DNA of 64,000 bases from Streptomyces sp. TLI_105 (GTDB taxonomy: Bacteria > Actinomycetota > Actinomycetes > Streptomycetales > Streptomycetaceae), in contig NZ_FNSM01000001.1 in assembly GCF_900105415.1 (NCBI RefSeq), forward strand, positions 6,890,001 to 6,954,000, in the 5' to 3' direction. Under the pieces are notes generated by a model. The model was not told the origin of the DNA and did not search any database. It worked only from the letters and a program-made list of their open reading frames with translations. This document shows positions 46,441 through 55,679 of this stretch, one piece after another; position 1 is the first letter of the stretch; every line of letters begins with the position of its first letter. Position numbers and translations under genes: made by a program.

Positions 46441-48102
46441 ATGACAAGAGGCTTGTTACGCCGAGCGCTCACCCGACTGGTCGTCGTCGCCGGTGCAGGA
46501 GCGCTGGCCGTCGGGCTGACCGCCCCGGTCGCCACCGCCCGGCCCGTGCCGGAGCCGGGTCCCGGCAAGGACCGGCACGGCGTCTCCCGGTACTTCAGCG
46601 GCCCGGAGGGGTTCGCCATTCCGACGGTGCCCTGCGACCCGGCCGGCCCGTCGGCCACCGACGGCGTCATGGCCGACCAGCTCGACCCGCAGCTGAACGC
46701 GAAGATGGCCGGCTATCTGGACGCCTACAAGATGTCCTGCGCGCGGATGGTGACGCAGGCGGTGAAGGACCGCGGGCTCAACCCGAAGGCCGCGGCGATC
46801 GCCATCGCCACGATCATCGTCGAGAGCAGCATGAACAACTACGCCCAGGCCGTCGACTACACCAGCCTCGGGCTCTTCCAGCAGCAGGACTGGTGGGGCA
46901 CCCGGGAGGAGCGCCTCGACCCCGTCTACGCCACCAACGCCTTCCTCGACGAGATGGAGCGGCAGTATCCGGGCGGCTCGTGGAACGACGAGGCGATCGG
47001 CGAGGTCTGCTGGCACGTTCAGCGACCGCGCGAGGATCTGCGCCATCTGTACGGAGTCGAGGCGGGCGACGCGGTGCTCATCGCCGACGCGCTGTGGTCC
47101 GGTATGAGCGCCGGCCCCAAGCACCCGTACGGCTCCGGCCGGGTGGTGTCCGGGCGGTCCGCCGACGGTCGCCTCGAAGCCTTCGCCGCCGGCGCCGACG
47201 GTGTCTGGCACGCCTGGCAGACCGCGGTGAACGGCGGCTGGTCGCAGTGGCGGTTCGAGGGCGGGCCGCGCAACGCGCAGCTGGCGGTGGCGTCCAACGC
47301 GGACGGCCGTCTCGAACTGTTCGCGCTCTCGGGCAGCACGTTCGACCACATGTGGCAGACCGGCCCGAGCGCGGGGTGGTCGACCTGGGCGAACTTCGGC
47401 ACCGGCGGGTACCGGCTGGCCGCGGGCAGCAACGCCGACGGACGCATCGAGGTGTTCGCCTCCAACGCCGACGGCGTGTTCCACCGCTGGCAGACGGCGC
47501 CCAGCGGCGGCTGGGCGAACTGGGAGGGCACCGGCGGCGGCCCGGCCGACGCGCGGCTCGCCGTCGAGAACGCGCCGGACGGGCGACTCGAGGTGTTCGC
47601 GCTGTCGGACGCCACCTTCGGGCACCTGTACCAGAGCGCGGTCAACGGCGGCTGGTCCGCCTGGGAGGAGTTCGGCGGCGGCGGTCACGACGTCGCCGTC
47701 AGCCACAACCAGGACGGACGCATCGAGGTGTTCGCCTCCAACGCCGCTGGCGTCTTCCACCGCTGGCAGACGGGCCCGACCTCCTGGTCGGCGTGGACGG
47801 GCACCGGCGGGATCTCGAACGCCGAGCTGACCACCTCGCGCTCGGTCGACGGCCGGGTCGAGGTGTTCGCGATCAACTCCGCCGCGGCGAGCCACTCCTG
47901 GCAGACCGGCCCGAGCGCCGCGTACTCCGCGTGGGAGACCTTCGGCGGCGGTGGCACCGAGATCGGCGCGGCCAACAACGCCGACGGGCGCATCGAGGTG
48001 TTCGGCACCAGCCACGCCGGCGTCTACCACCGCTGGCAGACCGGCTTCGCGACCTGGGCGGAATGGGGCTGGCTGAACGATTCCGGGCCCGCGGTCGACT
48101 AG
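46441..48102 (+). CDS. Secreted lysozyme-like protein with a PLL-type lectin propeller
   Basis: About 553 residues. Signal peptide TRGLLRRALTRLVVVAGAGALAVGLTAPVATA. Residues ~60-210 form a helical lysozyme-like domain (AAAIAIATIIVESSMNNYAQAVDYTSLGLFQQQ with a Glu in the expected position). From ~225 to the end are about seven repeats of the form DGRxEVFAxxxDGxxHxWQT-GGWSxW, a PLL (Photorhabdus lectin-like) beta-propeller that binds sugars. Likely role: cell-wall or glycan hydrolysis outside the cell. ATG 46441 has AAAGG upstream; ATG 46423 (ATGA with the SARP stop) is an alternative. Confidence 0.85.
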   Translation: MTRGLLRRALTRLVVVAGAGALAVGLTAPVATARPVPEPGPGKDRHGVSRYFSGPEGFAIPTVPCDPAGPSATDGVMADQLDPQLNAKMAGYLDAYKMSCARMVTQAVKDRGLNPKAAAIAIATIIVESSMNNYAQAVDYTSLGLFQQQDWWGTREERLDPVYATNAFLDEMERQYPGGSWNDEAIGEVCWHVQRPREDLRHLYGVEAGDAVLIADALWSGMSAGPKHPYGSGRVVSGRSADGRLEAFAAGADGVWHAWQTAVNGGWSQWRFEGGPRNAQLAVASNADGRLELFALSGSTFDHMWQTGPSAGWSTWANFGTGGYRLAAGSNADGRIEVFASNADGVFHRWQTAPSGGWANWEGTGGGPADARLAVENAPDGRLEVFALSDATFGHLYQSAVNGGWSAWEEFGGGGHDVAVSHNQDGRIEVFASNAAGVFHRWQTGPTSWSAWTGTGGISNAELTTSRSVDGRVEVFAINSAAASHSWQTGPSAAYSAWETFGGGGTEIGAANNADGRIEVFGTSHAGVYHRWQTGFATWAEWGWLNDSGPAVD

Positions 48103-48114
48103 GGCTTTCGGGTC

Positions 48115-48150
48115 AGGCCCTGGGGGCCGGTCATGACCGGTCCCAGGCCT
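48115..48150. terminator. Bidirectional terminator
   Basis: AGGCC...GGCCT outer arms and the perfect inner palindrome CCGGTCATGACCGG, with TGGG/CCCA between them. It lies between the convergent lysozyme-like gene and the minus-strand membrane gene. Confidence 0.75.
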
Positions 48151-48163
48151 CGGACGCGCACTC

Positions 48164-48940
48164 CTACACCAGCCTGGCGACGAGATACGCGAGGGCGGCG
48201 ACAGCGCCGAGGCAGCCGAGGACGAACAGCGGGCTCCACGAGCCGCCTCGCCCCCGGCCGCCACCACCGGCCTGGGCGCCACCACCGGCCTGGCGCGCCG
48301 GCGGCGGTGGCGCAGGGGGAGTGGAACCGCCGAGGGGCCCCGAGGGCGGCCCCGTCGGCCTTTCCGTCTCCGGAATCCCGTGACCGGCACCGGTGTCCTC
48401 GCGCCTCGATTCCGTGTGGGGGCTCCGGTACGGCTCGACGAGCGGAGCCATGGGAGGACCCCACCGTGGCGGCGCGCCCTCCGGCGACACCCGCTCGTAC
48501 AGCGTCCCCTCCGCGGTGCGCCGCCAGGTGCGCCCCGCGACGTCGGTGAACTCCACGGCCACGCCCGAAGGATCGAGGTCGCGGCCCGTCGCGTCCGCGG
48601 AGGGGACGAACGTCGCGTACTCGCCCGGCGTCAGCAGCCGGACCCTGGCGGGCCGAAGGACGTCGCCGTCGGCCAGGGCCCGGAGGCCACTCACCGGCTG
48701 GCTGCTGCCGTTGTACACCACGACGCCGCGCCCGCCGGCCTCCGGGTGCACGGAGATCCAGCTCGCCTGTCGGATCCGTGCCGCTCGTTCCGCTTCTTCC
48801 TCGCGCTGTCTGCGAGATTGTTCCTCACGCTCGTCGTGGATCTGCTGAGCTCTCTCGGCGCGATGGCCATGCCGGTAGCCGACGACGGCGGTCGCCACCG
48901 ACACGACCAGTCCGAGCAGCGCGATCAGGGTCCCGATCAT
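48164..48940 (-). CDS. Bitopic membrane protein with a coiled coil, neighbour of the KAP NTPase
   Basis: 258 residues. N-terminal helix IGTLIALLGLVVSVATAVVGY, then a charged coiled coil (HGHRAERAQQIHDEREEQSRRQREEEAERAARIR). A beta-rich domain follows (ASWISVHPEAGGRGVVVYNGSSQPVSGLRAL) and a Pro/Gly-rich linker leads to a C-terminal helix (SPLFVLGCLGAVAALAYLVARLV). No known family. Start at ATG 48940. It lies 116 bp downstream of the NTPase gene on the same strand, so the two may form one unit. Confidence 0.7.
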   Translation of the reverse strand: MIGTLIALLGLVVSVATAVVGYRHGHRAERAQQIHDEREEQSRRQREEEAERAARIRQASWISVHPEAGGRGVVVYNGSSQPVSGLRALADGDVLRPARVRLLTPGEYATFVPSADATGRDLDPSGVAVEFTDVAGRTWRRTAEGTLYERVSPEGAPPRWGPPMAPLVEPYRSPHTESRREDTGAGHGIPETERPTGPPSGPLGGSTPPAPPPPARQAGGGAQAGGGGRGRGGSWSPLFVLGCLGAVAALAYLVARLV

Positions 48941-49056
48941 CCGTCCACCATGCAGCCTGCGAGCCTGTCCGCCTCGGAACGACGCCGCACTTCGGTGTCG
49001 CGACGGGTCTTCTGCCCCTTCGGCCGAAAGGGGCGACGCGACGCGGCCCCACCCGG

Positions 49057-51843
49057 TCAGGAGGGGCGGGGACGTGCGGAGGGGATGCCCAGGGGCGGGC
49101 GGCTGCCGCGAGGAGGCGACAGGCTCCAGGCCGCCCGGGCGGCGTCGATCATGGGCCGTGCGCTGAACGGGGACACAGACAGTTCGAGTCTGGCCTCGGC
49201 CAGGAACTGAAGGTCGCCCGCGGGGGTCGTGCTCGCCCGGAGGCGGCGGCCTTCGAAATCGTCCGGGTGGAAGATCTGCAGCAAGGTGAGCCCGAAGTAG
49301 GTGTAGGCAGAGGCTTCGGCGATCAGCTGGGCGGCGGTCTCCGGAGGCGTTGCCGGAGACGCGGTCGGCGAGGTCGATCCGGACGACGCGAGGTACTCGA
49401 GGGCGACGAGCAGCTCGTGGGTCGACGCCGGGTCGGCGTACCGCAGGTGGTCCATCACCGTGCGATAGGTGGACAGCCAGCCCGCGTTCTCGTGGTCCCA
49501 CCGCTGTTTGGCCAGCAGGGTGCGGAAGCCGGCCAGCGTGTCGTTGAGCTCTTCGACGATGAGGCGTCGCGAGATCTCCGTGAGCTCGACCGCCCTCGCC
49601 TCTCGCGTGGACGAGATCTCCTCGTGCATCTCGAGCATGCGGCGCCCGTACCGGATCAGGTCGCGTGGAACGCCGCCGGCTAGAGCGTGCGCGAGCACGA
49701 CATAGGGCGCGGGCAGGTCACTGGCACGCTCGTCCATGAGGGTGGTGGACTGTGCGAGGCTCCAGGCCTGCACGTGCAGGATGTCGTCGAGCGAACTGTC
49801 GGTCGCGTCGCGCTCGGGCAGGCCCCGTCGGACGAAGGCGGCCCCCACGTCCTCGGCGACGGAGATCAGGTAGTGCACGCGGGGGACCCCCAGGATCGCC
49901 TTGACCTCGCTGAGGAAGAGAAGCGCCTGCTGATCCGTCGCAAGGCGGTCGAGCTCGTCGATGCAGACGAGCGTGCGTCCGTGCCGGCGATGTACGTGAC
50001 GGGCTATTTCGGAGAGCCTCTCCCGCAGGTCTTCGACGAGCTGCGGGAAGTTCGGTGGGACGCTCGCCAGGGCCGACGTGTGCGCGCTCCCGACGGCGGC
50101 CGTGCCGGCGAAGCCGAGCGTGGCGGTGGTGGACGTCGACTGAGCGGTTCTGAGCTGGTACAGGTGGTTGCGGCACGAGGTCACCAGCTCGCTTTCCGGC
50201 TGTCGGATTCTCCAGCGTCCGGCCTTCATGAGGAGCGATCCCGCGATGAAGCAGGCCAGCCTGGTGGGATTCTCGGACTCGAACAGGATCGCCCGTACGT
50301 CCGCGCTGCGCAGGAAGAGGACGCAGGCCGCCACCCCGAAGGCGCCACCGACCCACTTCCAGCCGCCGACGTGGACGACCCCGAGGGCCACGTACGCGCG
50401 GCCGAGCGCGAAGGCGCTCAGGCCGAGACAGAGCAGCACCAGGAAGAGGTTCCCGAACCCGGCCCCCGACAGGGTGAGGACCTCCCCGAAGAGGCGCCTC
50501 ACGTCCGGATCCGCGGCGAGGCTCACCACGGAACCCACGGCAAGGGCCCACCCCGTGACGCGGAGGAGGAGGACGGGAGCTCGCCGCACTCGACGCCGCC
50601 ACCGCGCGGACCTTCCCAGTCGCCAGATCAGCAGGCCGGCCAGGGTCACCACCAGCCCGGCGCCGACGCTGCGTCCTCGCCAGACCGCCTCGGCATGCTG
50701 CAGCGTCCAGTCGCCGGCCGTGGCGAGCCCGCTCCGCACGACGTGGTCGTGCCGGTCCCAGAGCGCCTTCACGGCGGCGGCTGAGCCGAGGAGGACCAGC
50801 GCGCCGGCGGGAACGCCGAAGAACAGCGTCCGCCGAAGACCGCGGAGCGTCCGGCGTGCCGCGTCCCGGGTCCGCACGAGTCCGGACAGCCTCGTCAGCT
50901 GGGGCACCTCACCCGTCTCGCGGAGGAGGAAGCCCTCGCACAGCCTGACGAAGGTCGACAGCACCAGGTCGTAGGGCGTGTAGGCGGCGGGCACCCGGAT
51001 GGTGATGGCGAAGTCGTTCGCGCGCACCGCGCCTTGCAGCAGGGTGGTCTTGCCCACCCCCCGGGGGCCGGACACGGCGATCGTCCCGCCCTGGAGGGCC
51101 GCGAGCTTCCGTTCGAGTTGCCGTGACGCCTCGCTGGGCACGGGCTTCCCGGTCCCGCCCGCGGAGCGGAGGCCGTCGAAGCTTCCCGGCAGCAGTACCG
51201 AATGGGGGTCGACTCCCATGAGCTCCTCGATCACCGCCAGGGCGGCGCGAGGAACGCCGTTCTCGCGCAGGTCCTGCCGCCAGTGACGCGCCGTCCTCCG
51301 GACCGCCGCGAGGTCGAGCGGCAGGCTCCCGAGGTGGAAGACCAGGGCGAGATGGGTCCGCAGGTTCTCGGCGGTGGGCGGGTGGAGCAGCCCGAGGACG
51401 ACCGGCACGACCCCGGCCACCAGCAGGCAGGCGAACAGACCGAGTTCCGCGAGGACGGACAGACCGCCGATGCCGTCGACGTAGAAGAACGCGTACACGA
51501 CGGCGGGCACCCAGAGCAGGACGAGCACGGTTCGCACGTCCGCGGACAGCTCGGATCGCAGCTGTGACAAGGCCTGTCGGGTACGAGCCGCCTCCCGCAC
51601 GGCCCGGCGGTACGAGTTCAGGGTGCTCTCCACGTGCCCGAGCGCCCGGCTCACCGTCTCCGGCGACCTCATCGCCGCCCGTACGGCGGCTTCCGTCACA
51701 CCGGGCCGGGCGTGGAACCGCCGACGCACCTGTGCGGAGCCGAGGCCCGCGGCGACGGCCTGCGCGTAGGCACTCTCTTCCTCGGGAGTGTCGCAACTCA
51801 GTAAGGAAGGTGCCGCGGGAGGTGGTTGAGTCGCGTTCTGCAC
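49057..51843 (-). CDS. Membrane-embedded KAP-type P-loop NTPase
   Basis: 928 residues from GTG 51843. Two helices near 104-153 precede the NTPase. Walker A GPRGVGKTT is at ~259-267. Several further membrane helices (about residues 341-360, 394-410, 425-445, 464-512, 527-540) are inserted before Walker B LVCIDELDRL at ~625-634. Inserting membrane spans between the two Walker motifs is the hallmark of KAP NTPases (Kidins220/ARMS and PifA). The C-terminal part is helical. PifA excludes phage T7, so a defence or membrane-signalling role is possible but unproven. Confidence 0.8.
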   Translation of the reverse strand: MQNATQPPPAAPSLLSCDTPEEESAYAQAVAAGLGSAQVRRRFHARPGVTEAAVRAAMRSPETVSRALGHVESTLNSYRRAVREAARTRQALSQLRSELSADVRTVLVLLWVPAVVYAFFYVDGIGGLSVLAELGLFACLLVAGVVPVVLGLLHPPTAENLRTHLALVFHLGSLPLDLAAVRRTARHWRQDLRENGVPRAALAVIEELMGVDPHSVLLPGSFDGLRSAGGTGKPVPSEASRQLERKLAALQGGTIAVSGPRGVGKTTLLQGAVRANDFAITIRVPAAYTPYDLVLSTFVRLCEGFLLRETGEVPQLTRLSGLVRTRDAARRTLRGLRRTLFFGVPAGALVLLGSAAAVKALWDRHDHVVRSGLATAGDWTLQHAEAVWRGRSVGAGLVVTLAGLLIWRLGRSARWRRRVRRAPVLLLRVTGWALAVGSVVSLAADPDVRRLFGEVLTLSGAGFGNLFLVLLCLGLSAFALGRAYVALGVVHVGGWKWVGGAFGVAACVLFLRSADVRAILFESENPTRLACFIAGSLLMKAGRWRIRQPESELVTSCRNHLYQLRTAQSTSTTATLGFAGTAAVGSAHTSALASVPPNFPQLVEDLRERLSEIARHVHRRHGRTLVCIDELDRLATDQQALLFLSEVKAILGVPRVHYLISVAEDVGAAFVRRGLPERDATDSSLDDILHVQAWSLAQSTTLMDERASDLPAPYVVLAHALAGGVPRDLIRYGRRMLEMHEEISSTREARAVELTEISRRLIVEELNDTLAGFRTLLAKQRWDHENAGWLSTYRTVMDHLRYADPASTHELLVALEYLASSGSTSPTASPATPPETAAQLIAEASAYTYFGLTLLQIFHPDDFEGRRLRASTTPAGDLQFLAEARLELSVSPFSARPMIDAARAAWSLSPPRGSRPPLGIPSARPRPS

Positions 51844-51960
51844 GGATGGGCCCCTTCGCCTCGGTCTGCGGCGCGAGTGTACTGAGCAGGTCGCGCCCCG
51901 GCGGGCAAGGGCCCGACGGCCGGGCACCACCACCGACCGGCTCCCCGCGGGAACGCGTCG

Positions 51961-51995
51961 GCGGCCGGGCCTCCCGAGGGCGGAGGCCCGGCCGC
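51961..51995 (-). terminator. Terminator of the secreted-esterase gene
   Basis: Perfect 14-bp stem GCGGCCGGGCCTCC/GGAGGCCCGGCCGC with a 7-nt loop, 17 nt past the stop at 52012. It separates the 52.0-58.0 kb gene set from the NTPase gene. Confidence 0.8.
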
Positions 51996-52011
51996 TGTCA
52001 TGGTCGATCGG

Positions 52012-53088
52012 TCAGGAGGCGAAGGCCCTCTCCAGGCGGGGGATCAGGTCCCGGAGGTCCTGCTCCCAGCAGCCGGGGCTGTGGCCGCCGTCGCACTGGG
52101 TGCCCCAGCCCGAACCGTCGCCGTAGTCGACGTAGTAATACGGCATGCCCCGGGCGTCCATGCGGGCCTTGACGTTCTTGGACGCGCCCGCGACCCAGAA
52201 CTCCATGTTCGTCGGCGAGCCGCCCCCGTCGCCCGTGTAGAGGGACACGCCGATCCCGGCGAGCCTGTCCAGGTGCTGCGAGGGGTCGACCTCGTTCCAC
52301 CGCCAGTCGACGTTGAAGACCGGGTAGGGCGAGCCGAACAGGGCGTCACTGTCCACGCCGGGCTTGTAGGCGGACTCGTTCGGGTCGCAGTACCCGGACG
52401 ACGAGGCGCACATCGCACCCATCGCGTCGGTGACGGAGGCGACGACGGCGAGACGCAGGTCCATGGAGTTGGCAGACAGGTCGATGTCTCCCGACAGGGA
52501 CGCGGTCTGGCTGAACAGGTCGGGACGGGCCTGGGCGTAGTGGAAGGCCCCGAACCCGCCCATGGAGATGCCGGCGACGGCGCGGGACTTCTTGACGGCG
52601 ATCGTCCGCAGGTTGGCGTCGATGAACGGGATCACCTGCTTGAGGTGGAAGTTCTCCCAGTTCTGGGCGCCGAGCACGGTGTTCTGGTTGAGCCAGTTCG
52701 CGTACCAGCTGCGGGCGCCGCCGTCCGGGATGACGGTGATCATCTCGTTCGACATGGACAGCGCCGGATAGGTCTGCCGGATCGGGTCGTCGGGGGAGCC
52801 GTGCAGGAAGTACAGCACCGGGTAGCGCCGGTTCGGGTCGTCGTAGTACCCGCTCGGCAGGATGATCTTGATGTGCTGCTCGCCCGCGACCTGGGGCGTG
52901 GTGACCGTGAGGTAGAAGTCGGTGGCCGTCCCCACCGCCGGGCCGACCTGCGTCAGGCCGAACCCGTCCGTCAGCTTCGGCGGCTCCGTGGCCTCGGCGG
53001 CCTGCGCGGAGCCCGCCGGCGCGAGGACGGCGACGGCGGCGACCAGCCACGCGACCACCGTTCTCCACCAGTTCGGTGTTCTCTTCAC
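52012..53088 (-). CDS. Secreted esterase (esterase D/Fes-like alpha/beta hydrolase)
   Basis: 358 residues from GTG 53088 after GAAGGGA. Signal peptide with AQAAEA cleavage near residue 30. Alpha/beta hydrolase motifs: RYPVLYFLHGSPDD (oxyanion region), AGISMGGFGAFHYA (nucleophilic Ser) and CDGGHSPGCW (His near the end). Close in plan to the gene at 62164-63153. Substrate unknown; feruloyl, acetyl or mycolyl-like esters are family options. It begins 16 nt after the acylase stop, so the two are probably co-transcribed. Confidence 0.87.
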   Translation of the reverse strand: MKRTPNWWRTVVAWLVAAVAVLAPAGSAQAAEATEPPKLTDGFGLTQVGPAVGTATDFYLTVTTPQVAGEQHIKIILPSGYYDDPNRRYPVLYFLHGSPDDPIRQTYPALSMSNEMITVIPDGGARSWYANWLNQNTVLGAQNWENFHLKQVIPFIDANLRTIAVKKSRAVAGISMGGFGAFHYAQARPDLFSQTASLSGDIDLSANSMDLRLAVVASVTDAMGAMCASSSGYCDPNESAYKPGVDSDALFGSPYPVFNVDWRWNEVDPSQHLDRLAGIGVSLYTGDGGGSPTNMEFWVAGASKNVKARMDARGMPYYYVDYGDGSGWGTQCDGGHSPGCWEQDLRDLIPRLERAFAS

Positions 53089-53104
53089 AGTGTTTCCCTT
53101 CGTG

Positions 53105-55573
53105 TCAGTCGAGGACCTTGATCCGCAAGGCCGGAGAGGCCGCGATCTGTTCGTCGGTGAACCGCTCGGTCACCCACCCGCCCGCCGAGAACAACCGCGT
53201 CTGGTCGGCGTAGTGCGGCGAGCTCGGGTCGGCCGACTGGGAGTAGGTCATGACGGAGTACGACTCCGGCGGTTCGTCGGCGGTGAACCGCACCTGCTGG
53301 ATGAAGCTGGAGCCGAAGACGACGTCCGGCTTTCCGTCGACCTGGCCGGGGGTGATCACGTTCAGCACGCCCAGTTCACCGAGCGAGCCGTGGATCGGTA
53401 TCTGCTCACCGCCGCGGGTGATCCTCTGGATGTCGGACAGCGGCGCGTTCAGCGGGATGCCCGCCTTGCGCAGGGCGAGTACGGCACGGCCGAAGGCATC
53501 GCGTACGGCGGAGCTCCCGGAGTCCAGCGAATTGGGCGTGTGGACCGGGTCCTTGGGGTCGAAGGGCACCTTCCACGGCAGCTTCTCGAGCTTCTGCCCC
53601 CCTGTCAGGTAGGCCCAGTAGTTCGCGAAGAGCCAGGATCCCCGGCTGTCCGCCGTGAAGTCGTGGCTCTTCCAGGCGGCGAGGATCGGACAGGCCTCGC
53701 TGACGTTGACCAGGTTGCCGTCCACCAGGATCAGTCCGAAGGCGACGCTCTGGCACATGGACACGGTGGCGTTGAGGGTGAGGTCGGCCGCCCTGCTGTT
53801 GTCGGCGAACAGCAGCCGCCCCATCGTCTCCGGGGTGAAGCCCCGGCCCGGCAGGCCGTCCGTGCCGTTGATCCGGTTCCGCGCGGTCAGGATCAGCTCC
53901 TGGGTGCGCAGCGACCGGGGCGCCGCCGTGTCGCCCATCACCCGGGGGAAGGTCAGTGGTTGCTCGGGGTTGGCCAGCCAGGGGCTGTCGTTGGCGTTGC
54001 CCACGAAGTCCGAGCGGATCAGCCGGGGCTGCTTGTGCGGGTCGAGCAGACCCGGCGCGGCCGCGTTCGGGTCGTCGGGCCAGTCGCAGGCGCTGCGCTT
54101 GCCGTCGAGGATGGAGACGGGCGGCACGTTCGGCTGCGGGAGCGCCTGGTCGAACAGGAGCTTCCCGGTCTCGGTGAGGCAGGCCCGGGCGTGCTCGTCG
54201 GTGACGTTCGGGACGGCCTGGATGTCCGCGTACAGGGCGTTGCCCTCGCGGTCGGAGGCGATCGTGTTGAAGAAGGGGACGCCCTGCGTGGTCTCCAGGA
54301 CGTTCACCACCTCGTGGACGTCCTTGGCCCGGTCGAGGCCGAACCAGGTGTTCAGCGCCCGCAGGTTGTTCATGTTCGGGTCGCGCACCACGTGCGCGCT
54401 GACCGCCCAGGGCAGCGGGATGCCCACGATCGAGGTGGTGACCGGTCCGTAGCGGGTGGACCACAGGGTCCTGGTGACCTTGCCGAGGGAGCCGTCGGCG
54501 TTCCGGACGTCGACCTCGACCCGCTGCGAGGTCATCTGCTCCCAGGCGCCGTCGACCAGGTACATGGTCGGGTTGAACGGGTCCACCTGCACGTCGAACA
54601 GCCCGAACGGGGCGACCGTGGCGACGGTGTGGCTCCAGGCGACGTCGTCGTTGTGCCCGATGTTCACGGCGGGCAGTCCGAGCAGGCCGGCCCCGGAGAC
54701 GTTGACCTTCCCCGGGATGGTCAGCTGGCTCTGCCACATCCGGTTCTTGCCCTGCCAGGGGAAGTGCGGGTTGGCGAGCAGCATGCCGGTGCCGCCGGAG
54801 ACGCCCTGCGAACCGACCGCCAGCGCGTTGCTGCCCATGTTCTGCCGGCGGCTCTTCGCCAGGGCGTCGCTGATCCGCTTCGCGGTCCGTGCGGGGTCCA
54901 TGGGCTTCGCGGTTCTGGTGGCGCTCGCCGACGCTCCCGGGGGTACGGCGTTCACCTGACCGTCGAGCAGCGGGTCGGCGCTGCCCATGATGATCTCGGC
55001 GTGGGCGTGCCGGTAGACGTCCAGCTCCGTGATCGGCCGCACCCAGGCCGCACCGCGGCAGGCCGGGTCGGAGAGGTTGGCCACGCCCGTCTCCGCCAGG
55101 TACCGGTTGTACCCCTGGACGTAGCCCCGGATGGCCTCCCTGACCTCCGGCTCCGGCCCGTCGGGCGCGGGCTGGTTCAGGAGCCGCTCCACCACCGCGT
55201 TGTCCTTGAGCCGCTGGAAGTACAGATCGCTGTTGAGGTTGGTGGTGGTGTTCTGGTTCTGGCCGGGACTGGTCCGCCCGTCGGGCCCCAGGTAGCGGGA
55301 CCGCTGGGCGTCGACCATCAGGTAGGTGTCGGCCAGGGTGCAGATGTTGTCCTTGGCCGCCGCGTATCCGTAACCCGTCCCCAGCCCCTCCCAGTCCGAG
55401 GCGATGATGTGCGGGATGCCGTACTCGGTGTACCGGATGGTCGGCTTGTCAGGCGCCGGCGCGGCGGCGGGTGACGCGGTGGCCGGGGCGCCGGTGACCG
55501 CCGTCGTACACGTCACCGCCGCCGCGGCCAGGACCGCCATCGGCAGCCTCGCTCTCGATCTCCTCCGTGCCAT
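53105..55573 (-). CDS. Secreted Ntn-hydrolase acylase (aculeacin/AHL acylase type)
   Basis: 822 residues. Signal peptide, then the alpha and beta chains of a penicillin-acylase-fold precursor. Self-cleavage should occur between Gly247 and Ser248 in [14 protein letters not shown], making Ser248 the N-terminal nucleophile. Further family blocks are [25 protein letters not shown] and [20 protein letters not shown]. Relatives deacylate cyclic lipopeptides (aculeacin A), penicillin V or acyl-homoserine lactones (PvdQ, AhlM); here only the class is secure. GGAGGGACGG precedes the ATG. Confidence 0.9.
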   Translation of the reverse strand: MARRRSRARLPMAVLAAAAVTCTTAVTGAPATASPAAAPAPDKPTIRYTEYGIPHIIASDWEGLGTGYGYAAAKDNICTLADTYLMVDAQRSRYLGPDGRTSPGQNQNTTTNLNSDLYFQRLKDNAVVERLLNQPAPDGPEPEVREAIRGYVQGYNRYLAETGVANLSDPACRGAAWVRPITELDVYRHAHAEIIMGSADPLLDGQVNAVPPGASASATRTAKPMDPARTAKRISDALAKSRRQNMGSNALAVGSQGVSGGTGMLLANPHFPWQGKNRMWQSQLTIPGKVNVSGAGLLGLPAVNIGHNDDVAWSHTVATVAPFGLFDVQVDPFNPTMYLVDGAWEQMTSQRVEVDVRNADGSLGKVTRTLWSTRYGPVTTSIVGIPLPWAVSAHVVRDPNMNNLRALNTWFGLDRAKDVHEVVNVLETTQGVPFFNTIASDREGNALYADIQAVPNVTDEHARACLTETGKLLFDQALPQPNVPPVSILDGKRSACDWPDDPNAAAPGLLDPHKQPRLIRSDFVGNANDSPWLANPEQPLTFPRVMGDTAAPRSLRTQELILTARNRINGTDGLPGRGFTPETMGRLLFADNSRAADLTLNATVSMCQSVAFGLILVDGNLVNVSEACPILAAWKSHDFTADSRGSWLFANYWAYLTGGQKLEKLPWKVPFDPKDPVHTPNSLDSGSSAVRDAFGRAVLALRKAGIPLNAPLSDIQRITRGGEQIPIHGSLGELGVLNVITPGQVDGKPDVVFGSSFIQQVRFTADEPPESYSVMTYSQSADPSSPHYADQTRLFSAGGWVTERFTDEQIAASPALRIKVLD

Positions 55574-55679
55574 GGAACCGTCCCTCCCTGGAGTGAGGCC
55601 TGCGTGCGAACGCGGTCACGCTAGGGAGGAGCGATGAAATATCGATGACGCGGCCGACCCCGCCGGCGCCTCTGCCGGA

